Source: Alphaproteobacteria bacterium CG1_02_46_17 (lineage in GTDB: Bacteria > Pseudomonadota > Alphaproteobacteria > Micavibrionales > Micavibrionaceae). From it: 64,000 nucleotides of DNA. Both the position numbers and the translations under genes were made by a program. The notes beneath the pieces are model-generated. The model did no database searches, was not told where the DNA came from, and saw only the letters and a program-made list of their open reading frames with translations. Shown here piece by piece: positions 15,498 to 24,467 of the stretch; position 1 is the first letter of the stretch; every line of letters begins with the position of its first letter. The stretch spans positions 1 to 64,000 of the forward strand of contig MNUG01000029.1 in assembly GCA_001871905.1 (NCBI GenBank), given 5' to 3'.

Positions 15498-18032
15498 ATG
15501 GCTAGCGCAGGTAAGATATCGTTACTTCAAGGCCACCGTAAGGCAATAGGCTTTGGCAAGCAGCATGTTCCCTCACCTGAAACGCAGGGTGAGGAGCAGG
15601 AGTCGCCTGCACACGCCCCCATTGAGATTTTGCTCAAAGATATTCCCCCTCATATTGTAAAAAAAGCATGGTTTACCCTATCCCATATTCTTCCCGATAG
15701 CGGCGCCAAAATCCTCGATTCCGGATGCAAGGACGGCATGATGACCTATGTCATGGCAGCCTTGAAACCTGATATAAACTTCACAGGACTAGACATTGAC
15801 GCAAACCGCATCCGTCAGGCGCAAAAGAAATACCGCCTGAAAAACCTGTCCTATAAACTGGGAAATATCTATACCGATCTGGTCGAAGACACTTATGATG
15901 CCATTGTGGATTCCTTCTTTTTGCATGAAATTTACTCGGACTCCTTCTTCAATGAACGCCTGATTGAACTGGCCCTACAAAAACAATATAAGGCCCTGAA
16001 AAACGGCGGAACCATGATTATCCGCGATTATCTGAACCCTGTTACACATGAATATGTGCTGATCGAATTTACCGACACAGGGTCATCCGGTGAAACTTTT
16101 GAAAGCTATTCGGAAGCTGACCTTTTGGTCTGGTTCTCGGAGAATGCCCGCGCAAAATCATTGAAAGATGGCCTGACTGGCAATGATTGCGGATTCTTTC
16201 TGGAAGAACTCCCCTCGAATTTCCCACGCACCCGTTTGTTCCGTATCCCTGAAAAATGGGCGCACGAATTTATTCTAAGAAAAGACAATCGCGAACGCCT
16301 GAAAGAAGAGCTTTCCAAAGAATATGCGTTCTATTCGGAATCGGACTTCCAGAAACATTTTACCGCCCTTGGAGCGCGACTGACATATTCCGCCCCGAAC
16401 TGGGATGAGGGATTCCTCAAAGCCCGTTACACCGGAAAAATCCGCCTCTATGATGAAAGCGGAAACAAGCTCGGCCCACCACCAACCAACCACATTATGG
16501 TGGTGAACAAAATATCCGAACGCACCAGTCAGGCCGTTCAGGAACGCAGAACCTCCCGCACCCGCAGCGGATCAATCTATCTTCGCACTGTCCGTGATGA
16601 ACGCACGGGGGGCATTTCAGATATTGTCTGCCGTGATCTTGAGTTTGCCGAAATTCTTCCCTTTCGTATTTCACCGGAAGGGCATTTAAAAGTCTATCTT
16701 CACGATGGCGTCCCCCGTGGACTGGCAAATGCCGTACCACGCATGGGGAAAAACCTGGATGGCCGCAAATGGTCAGGGCATATGATAGAACCCATCGGGA
16801 TTGACGCCGGACTTGTGCAACCCCTTAAAGAGCAAGGCAATAACGAATTACAGATTTTCTCGCGCACACATGTCGGGCTGCGCCCATCTGTCGATGCCCG
16901 TCTTCTTGAAGGCGGCGGATTCTACCCTGACCCGAACCGGATTGACGAACGCATTCTGACCTATTTCTATCGCGTCGAAGATTATCAAGCCCCATTCGAA
17001 GTCAAGGAATCCCTGAAAGATATCGAGGGCTATTCTTCAAAAGGAATGGTCAGGGAATTTGATGCACAAGACATCCTGAATGCCGTATCGGTTGGATTAA
17101 TTCCAACCTCGCGTCTTGAAATCCAGATCATGTCTTTATTCCAACTGCTCGGGATGAAAGCCGAAGTCTGGGGTGACATGCCGATCCAGCTTTCCGAGAT
17201 TCCGGTTGAAGAGACTTTGAACATCTCGAAAATCATGAAAAATTATAGCCTGCAAGATGACCGTTTCAAACCTGTTCGTGGACAAGCCGGACAGATTCGC
17301 CTGATCCAGTCGATCTTTGTCGAAGAAGGACGGGAAGAAAACGGAGCCGTTGCAGGTCTGTCGGCGCGAGAAATGGAATTCGCAGTCCAGGAAGACTCCA
17401 CCATCAACACTGCCGTCGTCTTGCCGCTGGTCAAAAATTTGAACGGCGAAGTCATGGCCGGCGTCGTATCGCAATATCTCCCTGTTCCTCAACGGTTCTC
17501 GAACACAGGCCACACCTTGACTCTGCCAAGTTTTAACTTGCCCAAAGATGTCACCGATCTGGAAGCCGCCCGTCATTACATCGCCAAACAATATGATGTG
17601 AAACCCGAATACGTTGCCCGTATGGGAGAGAGTTATTTTACCCATATCGGCATCACACCACACCGGATTTATCCCTTTGTGGTCACGAACTTCAACCCCG
17701 GATATGGCGGTCAAACCCACGGCACAACGTCCCTGACTATGCTCAAGGATTTGTGGAAACTTCTTTATTGGGATAATCACGACAGCTTCCTGAAAACCGC
17801 CGCGATGGCTTTACAAAACGTGATGGACAGCGATATGTCGGTCAAACGCAGCTTTGATTTCAGCATGGCCGATCAATCGCAAAAATCAACTTTATCTGAA
17901 TCGAGCATCCTGTCCTACACCTCGACTTCCCGTGAATCAGGTAGCGACTCCAGTACCGGATCAAGCACAGGAAATATTGAAGACCTTCCACACAACAGCG
18001 AGAGTTCCAGCCTACAAAGAACACCCAACTGA
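15498..18032 (+). CDS. Large protein with N-terminal SAM methyltransferase domain
   Basis: 844 aa. Residues about 40-200 form a class I methyltransferase: AKILDSGCKDGMMTYVMAAL is motif I (D-S-G-C rather than D-x-G-x-G), FTGLDIDANRI holds the acidic ribose-binding residue, then VDSFFLHEIYSD and LKNGGTMIIRDYL. The remaining 600 residues are not familiar as a whole. Two parts look like degenerate NUDIX folds (around LEFAEILPFRISPEGHLKV and around LPKDVTDLEAARHYIA then YFTHIGITPHRIYPFVV), but neither has a usable NUDIX box. The C-terminal 60 residues are Ser/Thr-rich. The gene sits between comF and a BioC-like gene on the opposite strand to comF. A nucleotide-sugar or lipid substrate is only a guess. 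Confidence 0.65.
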   Translation: MASAGKISLLQGHRKAIGFGKQHVPSPETQGEEQESPAHAPIEILLKDIPPHIVKKAWFTLSHILPDSGAKILDSGCKDGMMTYVMAALKPDINFTGLDIDANRIRQAQKKYRLKNLSYKLGNIYTDLVEDTYDAIVDSFFLHEIYSDSFFNERLIELALQKQYKALKNGGTMIIRDYLNPVTHEYVLIEFTDTGSSGETFESYSEADLLVWFSENARAKSLKDGLTGNDCGFFLEELPSNFPRTRLFRIPEKWAHEFILRKDNRERLKEELSKEYAFYSESDFQKHFTALGARLTYSAPNWDEGFLKARYTGKIRLYDESGNKLGPPPTNHIMVVNKISERTSQAVQERRTSRTRSGSIYLRTVRDERTGGISDIVCRDLEFAEILPFRISPEGHLKVYLHDGVPRGLANAVPRMGKNLDGRKWSGHMIEPIGIDAGLVQPLKEQGNNELQIFSRTHVGLRPSVDARLLEGGGFYPDPNRIDERILTYFYRVEDYQAPFEVKESLKDIEGYSSKGMVREFDAQDILNAVSVGLIPTSRLEIQIMSLFQLLGMKAEVWGDMPIQLSEIPVEETLNISKIMKNYSLQDDRFKPVRGQAGQIRLIQSIFVEEGREENGAVAGLSAREMEFAVQEDSTINTAVVLPLVKNLNGEVMAGVVSQYLPVPQRFSNTGHTLTLPSFNLPKDVTDLEAARHYIAKQYDVKPEYVARMGESYFTHIGITPHRIYPFVVTNFNPGYGGQTHGTTSLTMLKDLWKLLYWDNHDSFLKTAAMALQNVMDSDMSVKRSFDFSMADQSQKSTLSESSILSYTSTSRESGSDSSTGSSTGNIEDLPHNSESSSLQRTPN

Positions 18033-18066
18033 TCGCATTATAGACAAACTACAAGGCTTACAGGTC

Positions 18067-18918
18067 ATGTCCGCTCTCTCCTTCCTGAACAAAACGCATA
18101 TCCTGACCAATCTGGAACGAGCGAAGCGACACTTACAAAATCCGGCTACCGACGATAAATCATCCGATTTCCTGCTGCGTTGGGCAGAACAAGAAATGAT
18201 GGATCGTCTGGCAGATATTAAAAAAGACTTTCCACGCGCCGCCCTGATTTCAATTTCCCCATCGGACAATTTTATTGAGCATCTCGAACAAAGATGCTCC
18301 CATCTTGATATTTTCAAGGACATCTCTCCCCTCGATATCGAGCGAATTCCGTTTGATCCCGAGACTTATGATCTGGTCATTGATTTTTTTGACATCCATA
18401 AAATCAACGACCTTCCCGGATGGCTGGTTCAAATCCGCCACGTCCTGAAAGAGGATGGTGTATTTATGGCATGTTATGCCGGAGAAAATACCTTGTTCCA
18501 ATTGCGCCAGACGTTACTCGCCGCAGAAATGAAAGTCATGGGCGGCGCGTCTCCCCGTATTCTGCCCTTTGTCAGCAAGCAGCAGATGAGCAGTCTTTTG
18601 CAACGTGCAGGATATACATTACCAGTTGTCGATTCCGAAACGGTGACTGTTATTTATCACGATATCTATCGGTTAATGAACGACATCCGCCACATGGGGG
18701 AAGCCAACAGCATGACCGAGCGATTCAAGTTTTTTACCCCGTCCCGATTATTTTTCGAAGCAGCAACCATATACAAACAAAGATTTGCCGAAGAAGATGG
18801 TCGCCTCCCAGCTACATTTGATATCAGCTTTATCATTGGATGGTCGCCATCAGACACACAGCAAAAACCGCTACGCAGAGGTAGCGGTCAAGTGCCATTA
18901 AGTTCAATTCTGGAATAA
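18067..18918 (+). CDS. BioC/NDUFAF5-like methyltransferase-related protein
   Basis: 283 aa from ATG 18067; a longer frame opens at 17854 but overlaps the 3' end of the preceding gene in another frame. It resembles the alphaproteobacterial methyltransferase paired with comF (FLLRWAEQEMMDRLADIKKDFPRA, WLVQIRHVLKEDGVFMACYAGENTLFQLRQ, FTPSRLFFEAATIYKQRFAEEDGR). The usual glycine-rich SAM motif is replaced by ALISISPSDNF, so catalytic activity is doubtful. Mitochondrial NDUFAF5 relatives act in complex I assembly; the role here is unproven. Confidence 0.75.
   Translation: MSALSFLNKTHILTNLERAKRHLQNPATDDKSSDFLLRWAEQEMMDRLADIKKDFPRAALISISPSDNFIEHLEQRCSHLDIFKDISPLDIERIPFDPETYDLVIDFFDIHKINDLPGWLVQIRHVLKEDGVFMACYAGENTLFQLRQTLLAAEMKVMGGASPRILPFVSKQQMSSLLQRAGYTLPVVDSETVTVIYHDIYRLMNDIRHMGEANSMTERFKFFTPSRLFFEAATIYKQRFAEEDGRLPATFDISFIIGWSPSDTQQKPLRRGSGQVPLSSILE
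18867..18888 (-). terminator. Intrinsic terminator of the 18922-19365 gene
   Basis: An eight-base perfect stem, ACCGCTAC (18867-18874) with GTAGCGGT (18881-18888), loop GCAGAG. On the minus strand it runs into TTTTTG, so it should end transcription of the gene that stops at 18922. It lies inside the last codons of the convergent methyltransferase-like gene. Confidence 0.7.
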
Positions 18919-18921
18919 AAT

Positions 18922-19365
18922 TTATTCGTCGCCTGCAGGTGCGCCTGACGGCTGTCCCCCGCTTTGAGAACGACGACCCAGACGGCGCACGCCGCCCTGA
19001 CTATTATTTTGTTGTTGCCCGCTACCCTGTTGGCCACCACCTTGACCTGTCGGGCGAGACTTAGGAGGACGCTGTTGTTGTCCAACGTCATCGGTAATAA
19101 AATCAGGCAACCCACCCTCATCTTGACTTTGATCGCGACGATGCGATGCACGATGCGACGGGACAGGAATTGGGCGTTGCGTAATTTGTTCGCGTTCAGA
19201 TATCGCCATCTCGATCTCGAGTCGCGCGGAAATTTTACGCAATTCATGAACGGCCTCTTGAAGACGCTCCCGAATCCCAACATCGCTCTTGGCAACCGCC
19301 CATGTCTCATAGGCAGACACACAAGCATCAGCAGATTCTCTTAGTCTTTGTCCGATTTCGTCCAT
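18922..19365 (-). CDS. Small protein with Gln/Gly/Arg-rich disordered tail
   Basis: 147 aa. Residues 1-60 are helical and charged (GQRLRESADACVSAYETW, LQEAVHELRKISARLEIE). The C-terminal half is low complexity with Gln, Gly, Ser and basic residues (GQQQRPPKSRPTG, GVRRLGRRSQSGG), a composition seen in nucleic-acid-binding or assembly-scaffold tails. I know of similar short conserved proteins in alphaproteobacteria but cannot name a function. Intrinsic terminator downstream. Confidence 0.65.
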   Translation of the reverse strand: MDEIGQRLRESADACVSAYETWAVAKSDVGIRERLQEAVHELRKISARLEIEMAISEREQITQRPIPVPSHRASHRRDQSQDEGGLPDFITDDVGQQQRPPKSRPTGQGGGQQGSGQQQNNSQGGVRRLGRRSQSGGQPSGAPAGDE

Positions 19366-19454
19366 TTTCTTAACCCTTAAATTCTATAGATATGGAGCGC
19401 TACACTACAGTCTGCCATCCTATCGGTCAAGCATTCCGGCACGCTGTTATGCAA

Positions 19455-20240
19455 TTATTGGGCTGTCCATGCCCCGTCAATCGACAAATGGGCCCCATTC
19501 ACACCACGCGCCGCCTCAGAACATAAATAAACCGCCAATGCTCCGATTTCCTCAGGCGTTGTAAAACGGGCATTTGGCTGCTTTTCAGAAACCAGAGCCT
19601 CCGATTCTTCGGCGATAGACCGACCACTTTGCTTGGCACGATCTTCGATCTGTTTTTGAACCAACGGGGTCAATACCCAGCCTGGGCAAATAGCATTGCA
19701 AGTGATGTTGGCGCGCGCATTTTCCAACGCCACAACTTTGGTCAGACCAACAACCCCATGTTTTGCAGAGACATAGGCCGACTTATGCGCGGAAGCCACC
19801 AACCCATGCGCCGATGCAATATTGATAATCCGTCCAAATCCGCGTTTTTGCATCCCCGGCAGAACTGCACGGATGCCATAAAAGACGCCAGACAAATTTA
19901 TGTCGATAATCTTTTTCCACTTGTCGATCGGAAATTCTTCGACAGGGGCTACGAATTGAATACCTGCATTGTTGACCAGAATATCGACAGACCCCAGATT
20001 TTTTTCAATCTCGGCCACACCTTTTTCCATCGCATCATAATCAGTCACATCAACCGGTAAGAACATGGCACGAACACCAAACCGCTTTTCAAAATCCGCG
20101 CGAATCGCCTCAATCTCGGCGGCATCCCCGAACCCGTTAATGACCATATCTGCGCCTTGCGCAGCCAATTCATGAGCAATCGCCAGTCCAATACCACTGG
20201 TTGATCCAGTAACAAAGGCAACTTTTCCTTTAAGTGACAT
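19455..20240 (-). CDS. bdhA: 3-hydroxybutyrate dehydrogenase (SDR)
   Basis: 261 aa from ATG 20240 (AAGGA nine bases upstream; the longer frame to 20294 has no support). Classical short-chain dehydrogenase: NAD-binding VTGSTSGIGLAIA, NNAGIQFVAP, catalytic Ser in IINIASAHGLVAS and Tyr-x-x-x-Lys in SAYVSAKHG. The segment ICPGWVLTPLVQKQIEDRAKQ is typical of D-3-hydroxybutyrate dehydrogenases, which interconvert 3-hydroxybutyrate and acetoacetate in PHB/ketone metabolism. Confidence 0.88.
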   Translation of the reverse strand: MSLKGKVAFVTGSTSGIGLAIAHELAAQGADMVINGFGDAAEIEAIRADFEKRFGVRAMFLPVDVTDYDAMEKGVAEIEKNLGSVDILVNNAGIQFVAPVEEFPIDKWKKIIDINLSGVFYGIRAVLPGMQKRGFGRIINIASAHGLVASAHKSAYVSAKHGVVGLTKVVALENARANITCNAICPGWVLTPLVQKQIEDRAKQSGRSIAEESEALVSEKQPNARFTTPEEIGALAVYLCSEAARGVNGAHLSIDGAWTAQ

Positions 20241-20256
20241 GATAAATTTTCCTTCT

Positions 20257-20448
20257 TTATTCCGATGGTATTTTGAACAGGGACGAGGCCGCATTCATAT
20301 GTGCGCTCTTGCGGTTTATTTCAACCTTTGTCCGCTCTATTTCTGCCGCGAGGTCATCAATGTACGCCTTTAAGTCATCCAAGGACATCGGCTCCAGATT
20401 TTTGACAGAACCGGATTTTATTTTTCGAGGAAGATCTTCATCAAACAT
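20257..20448 (-). CDS. DUF1192 family protein
   Basis: 63 aa from ATG 20448 with GGAGAG upstream. MSLDDLKAYIDDLAAEIERTK is the family signature: a short coiled-coil-like helix, followed by KSAHMNAASSLFK. It is a small alphaproteobacterial protein of unknown function. Its stop is 16 bases before bdhA and in the same direction, so the two are probably cotranscribed. Confidence 0.85.
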   Translation of the reverse strand: MFDEDLPRKIKSGSVKNLEPMSLDDLKAYIDDLAAEIERTKVEINRKSAHMNAASSLFKIPSE

Positions 20449-20730
20449 GGCGGACTCTCCACAAGAGGGGTCAAAGAGACAAGAGGATAAAACCCAGCCC
20501 CCGACTTGGCAAGCCCCATAAATATCTGAAAAAACCGCAATATTCCCCGAAAACACCTTAAAAATCCGGACAGATCGAACAAAATACAAAAAAACTGTAC
20601 TTTTTCTGCCAATTGATTATATTACCCTCATTCCTGATAACATTGGTTTTATACCATGTGGATCCGCTAGGGACGGATCGGCAGCAGGAAAGCTTTATTT
20701 TTTGACAAAACAGCCGCAAGGAGGACTCCG

Positions 20731-21417
20731 ATGTCCGCAGTAGAACTCAACAAACCTCTTAAACCAAAAGCCAGTGCCGTGTGGTTGATTGACAACACCA
20801 CTTTGGCTTTTGAACAGATCGCCGAATATACCGGATTACACGTTGTAGAAATTCAGGCTCTGGCTGACGAAGAAGTCGGTCGCGGCATCATCGGTGAAAG
20901 CCCGATCCAATGTGGTGAACTCACCGCCGAAGAAATCGAGCGTTGCGAAAAAGACCAGAACGCGCAACTGCTGATTCTTAAACGTGACGGCCCTTCTTTG
21001 AAAGTCCGCGCCAAAGGCCCTCGTTATACCCCTGTGGCACGTCGCAACGACAAACCGGATGCCATTGCCTATCTGATCAAACATCATCCGGAAGTATCGG
21101 ACGCACAAGTTTGCAAACTGGTTGGAACAACCAAACCAACCATTCAGGCTATCCGTGATCGGACACACCCGAATTCGACGACCCTGAACCCACGCAACCC
21201 GACCGAGATTGGTTTGTGTACCTATGCTGAGCTTGATAAAGCCATCCGCAAAGGTCTCAAAGCCAAAGGGATTGATCCAGACGTCAAGGCCGCAGAAGAT
21301 GCCGCCAAACGCGAAGCTGCGAATGCAGCACAAGAAGCCGCAGAAGCCGAAAGCAAAGCCAATGATCTCTCGAACTTCGATTTCTCGAACTTCCTGAAAT
21401 CATCAAGCAGCAACTAG
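20731..21417 (+). CDS. trcR: Cell cycle transcriptional regulator TrcR (DUF1013)
   Basis: 228 aa with a strong AAGGAGGA ribosome binding site. The sequence KASAVWLIDNTTLAFEQIA, TGLHVVEIQALADEEVGRGI and GTTKPTIQAIRDRTH shows the helix-turn-helix organisation of the DUF1013/TrcR family, a nearly universal alphaproteobacterial regulator linked to cell-cycle transcription. The C-terminus is Ala/Glu-rich and ends in SNFDFSNFLKSSSSN. It is followed by an intrinsic terminator, so it is monocistronic. This gene is a strong taxonomic marker for the window. Confidence 0.93.
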   Translation: MSAVELNKPLKPKASAVWLIDNTTLAFEQIAEYTGLHVVEIQALADEEVGRGIIGESPIQCGELTAEEIERCEKDQNAQLLILKRDGPSLKVRAKGPRYTPVARRNDKPDAIAYLIKHHPEVSDAQVCKLVGTTKPTIQAIRDRTHPNSTTLNPRNPTEIGLCTYAELDKAIRKGLKAKGIDPDVKAAEDAAKREAANAAQEAAEAESKANDLSNFDFSNFLKSSSSN

Positions 21418-21445
21418 GCTGTTAAAAAAGAAGCAAAAAATAACA

Positions 21446-21480
21446 AAACGGCCCTGATAAACGGGGCCGTTCTTTCATTT
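21446..21480 (+). terminator. Intrinsic terminator of trcR
   Basis: AACGGCCC pairs with GGGGCCGTT around an eight-base loop, followed by TCTTTCATTTT, 30 bases after the trcR stop codon. Confidence 0.85.
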
Positions 21481-21494
21481 TAGTTAGTCTACAA

Positions 21495-21665
21495 CTAAAG
21501 AGATTCCATCTCTTCCTTGACCCGTAATTTCTGGCGCTTCAATTCCCGAATTTCGGTCTCTGAAACGGACGGGTGGCTACTCAATTCGCGCAATCTCCCT
21601 TCTAACAAACCATGACGAGAACGCAGAGATTCTTGACGTGCAGACGCATTTTGAGATAAAGCCAT
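21495..21665 (-). CDS. DUF465 (YdcH-like) small protein
   Basis: 56 aa from ATG 21665 with GGAGAAG upstream, ending at TAG 21495. The translation (SARQESLRSRHGLLEGRLRE, then IRELKRQKLRVKEEMESL) matches the DUF465 pattern: a first helix with RH.LE..L and a second helix K..KL.LKEE, forming a helical hairpin. Function unknown. Convergent with trcR and separated from it by the terminator. Confidence 0.85.
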   Translation of the reverse strand: MALSQNASARQESLRSRHGLLEGRLRELSSHPSVSETEIRELKRQKLRVKEEMESL

Positions 21666-21897
21666 TTCACTTCTCCTTATTTAAGATGAATGATGGATGT
21701 GAACAGTATACCACTTGAGATGGGGTTTTTCCTCAAAAAATCCAGAATATTTCATGACAAATTCAACCTGCTGGAAAATCAATAAGTTAGGGGCACATAG
21801 ATTCTTGTCCCCCTCACCTTACCGTATTCCCGTCCTCAAGAGATATACATATCGTACCAGACTACGGCAAAATTCTTAAGAGCAGATTAAGCTCTGC

Positions 21898-23580
21898 CTA
21901 AACTCTGCCGTCACTGACGATTTCATCGGAATTAATCAGCAAAGACCTGTGCAACTCTCCGGCATCATCCAGAATTGGATACGCAATCGACGTCATCAAC
22001 GAATTGATCCGACGCAAATCGCGAATAATATCCATGTGCAAATCACTGGTCGCAATCGTCTCGGGCACACCTTTTTGCAGTCGCCCCAGATGGTTCAGCG
22101 AAGCTTCTTTTTCAGCATTCTTGATAATAACCTTATCCTCGACCAACTGGCGTGCCAGACGCACATCGCTCGATATAAACACTGTCTGTGCCAAACGGAC
22201 ACTATCTAGAACCAATTGGAACAGATTATCCAGCTCTTCTTTCCCTGCCTTCGAGAAATTGACATCGTCATTAATTTTCTTTTCCGCCAAAGACAAAAGA
22301 TTGCGGTCAATAATATCCCCGACATGTTCGATATTGGTGGCAAAAGTCAAAATCTGGAAATGTCGTTTCCCTTCGGTATCATTCATCGTCTCACCCGTGA
22401 TCTTCACCAGATACGATTTCAAAGCCCTATAAAGAATATCAACATTTTCATCCGCCTCACGAATTTTTTCAACGATCGTCGTGTCATTCTTCTGGAAGGC
22501 ATTCCAAACCAGTTGCAGCATCTGGTCGGTCATATCGGCAATCCGCAACACCTCGCGTGACGCATTGGTCAAGGCCACAGTCGGCGTATCAAACACACGA
22601 TCATCAAGATATTGCGGAGCAATTTTCTGATTACTGTCATCTTTTTTCACATCGGGAATGGCGCGCGCCACAAATTTTGACAGCGATCCGAGAAAAGGCA
22701 GGAACGCCAAAGCCAAAACAATATTGAATGCCATGTGGAAATTTACCACGATGCGAGCATCATCATCTCCCAATATTGAAAAGTCCGGTTTGAAAATTTG
22801 AATAGCCGCCAAGGTAACGAAAACACCGATCAAGCGCATAATCAGGTTTCCGGCCGGAATGCGTGCCGCCTGCGGAGGGTCTTTCAAAGATGACAACAGC
22901 GGCGCAATAACATTCCCGATATTGGCCCCGAGCACCAGCATCAAAGCCAAAGGCAGGGGAACAATGCCAGTATGAACCATCGACATCAAAAGCAGAACAA
23001 TAGCCAATGAGGAATGGAACAACCATGTCAGCACAGCCCCCACCAGCACCGAGAAGAACGGATCATCCTCGAGAGGAGCCAAGATCAATGGCAACGTATC
23101 AGATTCCCGTAAAGGGCCAGCTTCCTGCTTGATAACAGTCAAAGCCAAGAGCATCAGCCCAAGCCCCACCAGAATGCGGCCAACCTGACGTTTAACACTC
23201 GCCTGATCTTTAGCAGAATAAAACATATAACCGAAAATAATGAGAACAGGCGACAGCCAGCTTAAATCAAAGGTCAAAATCTGGGCCACCAGCGTCGTCC
23301 CGACATCAGCACCCAGCACCACCGCCAAACCGGAAATCGTGGAGATCAACCCCTGCCCGGCAAAGCTGGCAATTATCATGGTGGTGGCCGTTGAGCTTTG
23401 CAATAAAGCCGTCACCCCAACCCCTGCAATCAGAGCCAGAACACGATTGCGCGTGGCCGCCGAGACAATCTTTCGCAACTGCACACCAAATGCCCGCGTG
23501 ACACCGTTCCGGACCAAACGCAGTCCGAATAAAAGCAGGCAAACACCTCCGATGATGTGAAGTAAGACGAGACTGGGCAT
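21898..23580 (-). CDS. Na/Pi cotransporter family protein with PhoU-like domain
   Basis: 560 aa. The first 310 residues carry about eight to nine transmembrane segments and the duplicated QSSTATT-type motif: VTALLQSSTATTMIIASFAGQ, then TWLFHSSLAIVLLLMS in the second repeat. The C-terminal 220 residues form a helical PhoU-like domain (VGDIIDRNLLSLAEKKINDD). This is the bacterial NptA/YjbB group, transporting phosphate with Na+, usually exporting it. Monocistronic. Confidence 0.9.
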   Translation of the reverse strand: MPSLVLLHIIGGVCLLLFGLRLVRNGVTRAFGVQLRKIVSAATRNRVLALIAGVGVTALLQSSTATTMIIASFAGQGLISTISGLAVVLGADVGTTLVAQILTFDLSWLSPVLIIFGYMFYSAKDQASVKRQVGRILVGLGLMLLALTVIKQEAGPLRESDTLPLILAPLEDDPFFSVLVGAVLTWLFHSSLAIVLLLMSMVHTGIVPLPLALMLVLGANIGNVIAPLLSSLKDPPQAARIPAGNLIMRLIGVFVTLAAIQIFKPDFSILGDDDARIVVNFHMAFNIVLALAFLPFLGSLSKFVARAIPDVKKDDSNQKIAPQYLDDRVFDTPTVALTNASREVLRIADMTDQMLQLVWNAFQKNDTTIVEKIREADENVDILYRALKSYLVKITGETMNDTEGKRHFQILTFATNIEHVGDIIDRNLLSLAEKKINDDVNFSKAGKEELDNLFQLVLDSVRLAQTVFISSDVRLARQLVEDKVIIKNAEKEASLNHLGRLQKGVPETIATSDLHMDIIRDLRRINSLMTSIAYPILDDAGELHRSLLINSDEIVSDGRV

Positions 23581-23648
23581 GTACGATCTAAACCAAAATC
23601 ATATTCTACGCTTATCATATATGGAGAACAAGACCAGAATAAGAAAAA

Positions 23649-24200
23649 TTAGAAACCGCGGCCATTTTTACTTAAGAAGGCCAGCTCTTCCACTGTACCT
23701 TCGCGCCCCAACACTGCATTACGATGAGGATAGCGCCCGAACTGTTCGATGATTTTGTAATGCCTGAGGGCGTACTCGTAGCTCAAAGGATCAGTCGCTT
23801 TCATTTTTTCAAAAAGAGAAAGGGAAATTTTTTGATCTTCGATATCTTCACTATGTTCAAAAGGAAGATAAAAAAAACGACGCTTGGATACAGAAACCAA
23901 ATGGTCAAATCCCAATTCAATCACTTTGCGAGAAACATCAAGCGCACGCGGATCGGTTGCGAAAGCCTGCGCCGTATCACGAAACATATTGCGAGGAAAC
24001 TGGTCAAAAATCAAAACCAGAGCCAAGGCCCCATCAACTTCGCGGGCCCATCCGTCACAAACGCCATTGACCGCCATCTGGTACAAACCGGCAAAGCGGT
24101 CACGAACCATATCGTCAAAAACCTCGTTAACCTGAAACCACTGCGAAGGAGAAGTCTCTTCAAACCAGAAATGCAGAACATCCTGTATGGAGTTCTTCAT
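23649..24200 (-). CDS. DUF924 family protein
   Basis: 183 aa. DVLHFWFEETSPSQWFQ at the N-terminus, LALVLIFDQFPRNMFRDTAQAFATD in the middle and FYLPFEHSEDIEDQ are the hallmarks of DUF924, an all-helical TPR-like fold of unknown function. Length is normal. It follows the bc1 genes by seven bases and may be in the same transcript. Confidence 0.88.
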   Translation of the reverse strand: MKNSIQDVLHFWFEETSPSQWFQVNEVFDDMVRDRFAGLYQMAVNGVCDGWAREVDGALALVLIFDQFPRNMFRDTAQAFATDPRALDVSRKVIELGFDHLVSVSKRRFFYLPFEHSEDIEDQKISLSLFEKMKATDPLSYEYALRHYKIIEQFGRYPHRNAVLGREGTVEELAFLSKNGRGF

Positions 24201-24206
24201 CTCCCC

Positions 24207-24464
24207 TCACTTTTTCTCGGCAAAGCTACGATATTTTTTTTCAGCACGGTCAGCCAGAATGGTCAGAACCGCACCCGGAGCGAAGGGAACAAGAAAATAG
24301 AAAATGGTGTAAGGGCTTTTAAGTGACTCAAGAAGCCGACCATCAATATACTTGACGTATAAAACACAAAAAACAAAAATTCCAATCGTGACAAAAAGCA
24401 AAGATGTAAAACGATACAGCTTTGCCTTAACCAGATATACTTTCGGATCTTCTTCTTTAGCCAT
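24207..24464 (-). CDS. Small two-helix membrane protein
   Basis: 85 aa from ATG 24464, three bases after the cytochrome c1 stop. Two hydrophobic segments (FTSLLFVTIGIFVFCVLYV and YTIFYFLVPFAPGAVLTIL) flanked by charged ends. The tight coupling to the bc1 operon suggests a supernumerary or assembly-related membrane subunit, but I recognise no family. Confidence 0.65.
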   Translation of the reverse strand: MAKEEDPKVYLVKAKLYRFTSLLFVTIGIFVFCVLYVKYIDGRLLESLKSPYTIFYFLVPFAPGAVLTILADRAEKKYRSFAEKK

Positions 24465-24467
24465 CAA

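Noticed and set aside
17854..18066. N-terminal extension of the BioC-like gene
   Set aside because: It overlaps the Ser-rich end of the preceding gene in another frame, and homology-like sequence begins only around 18067.
21879..21895. Hairpin after the Na/Pi transporter as terminator
   Set aside because: The stem is only five base pairs and the T-run is weak.
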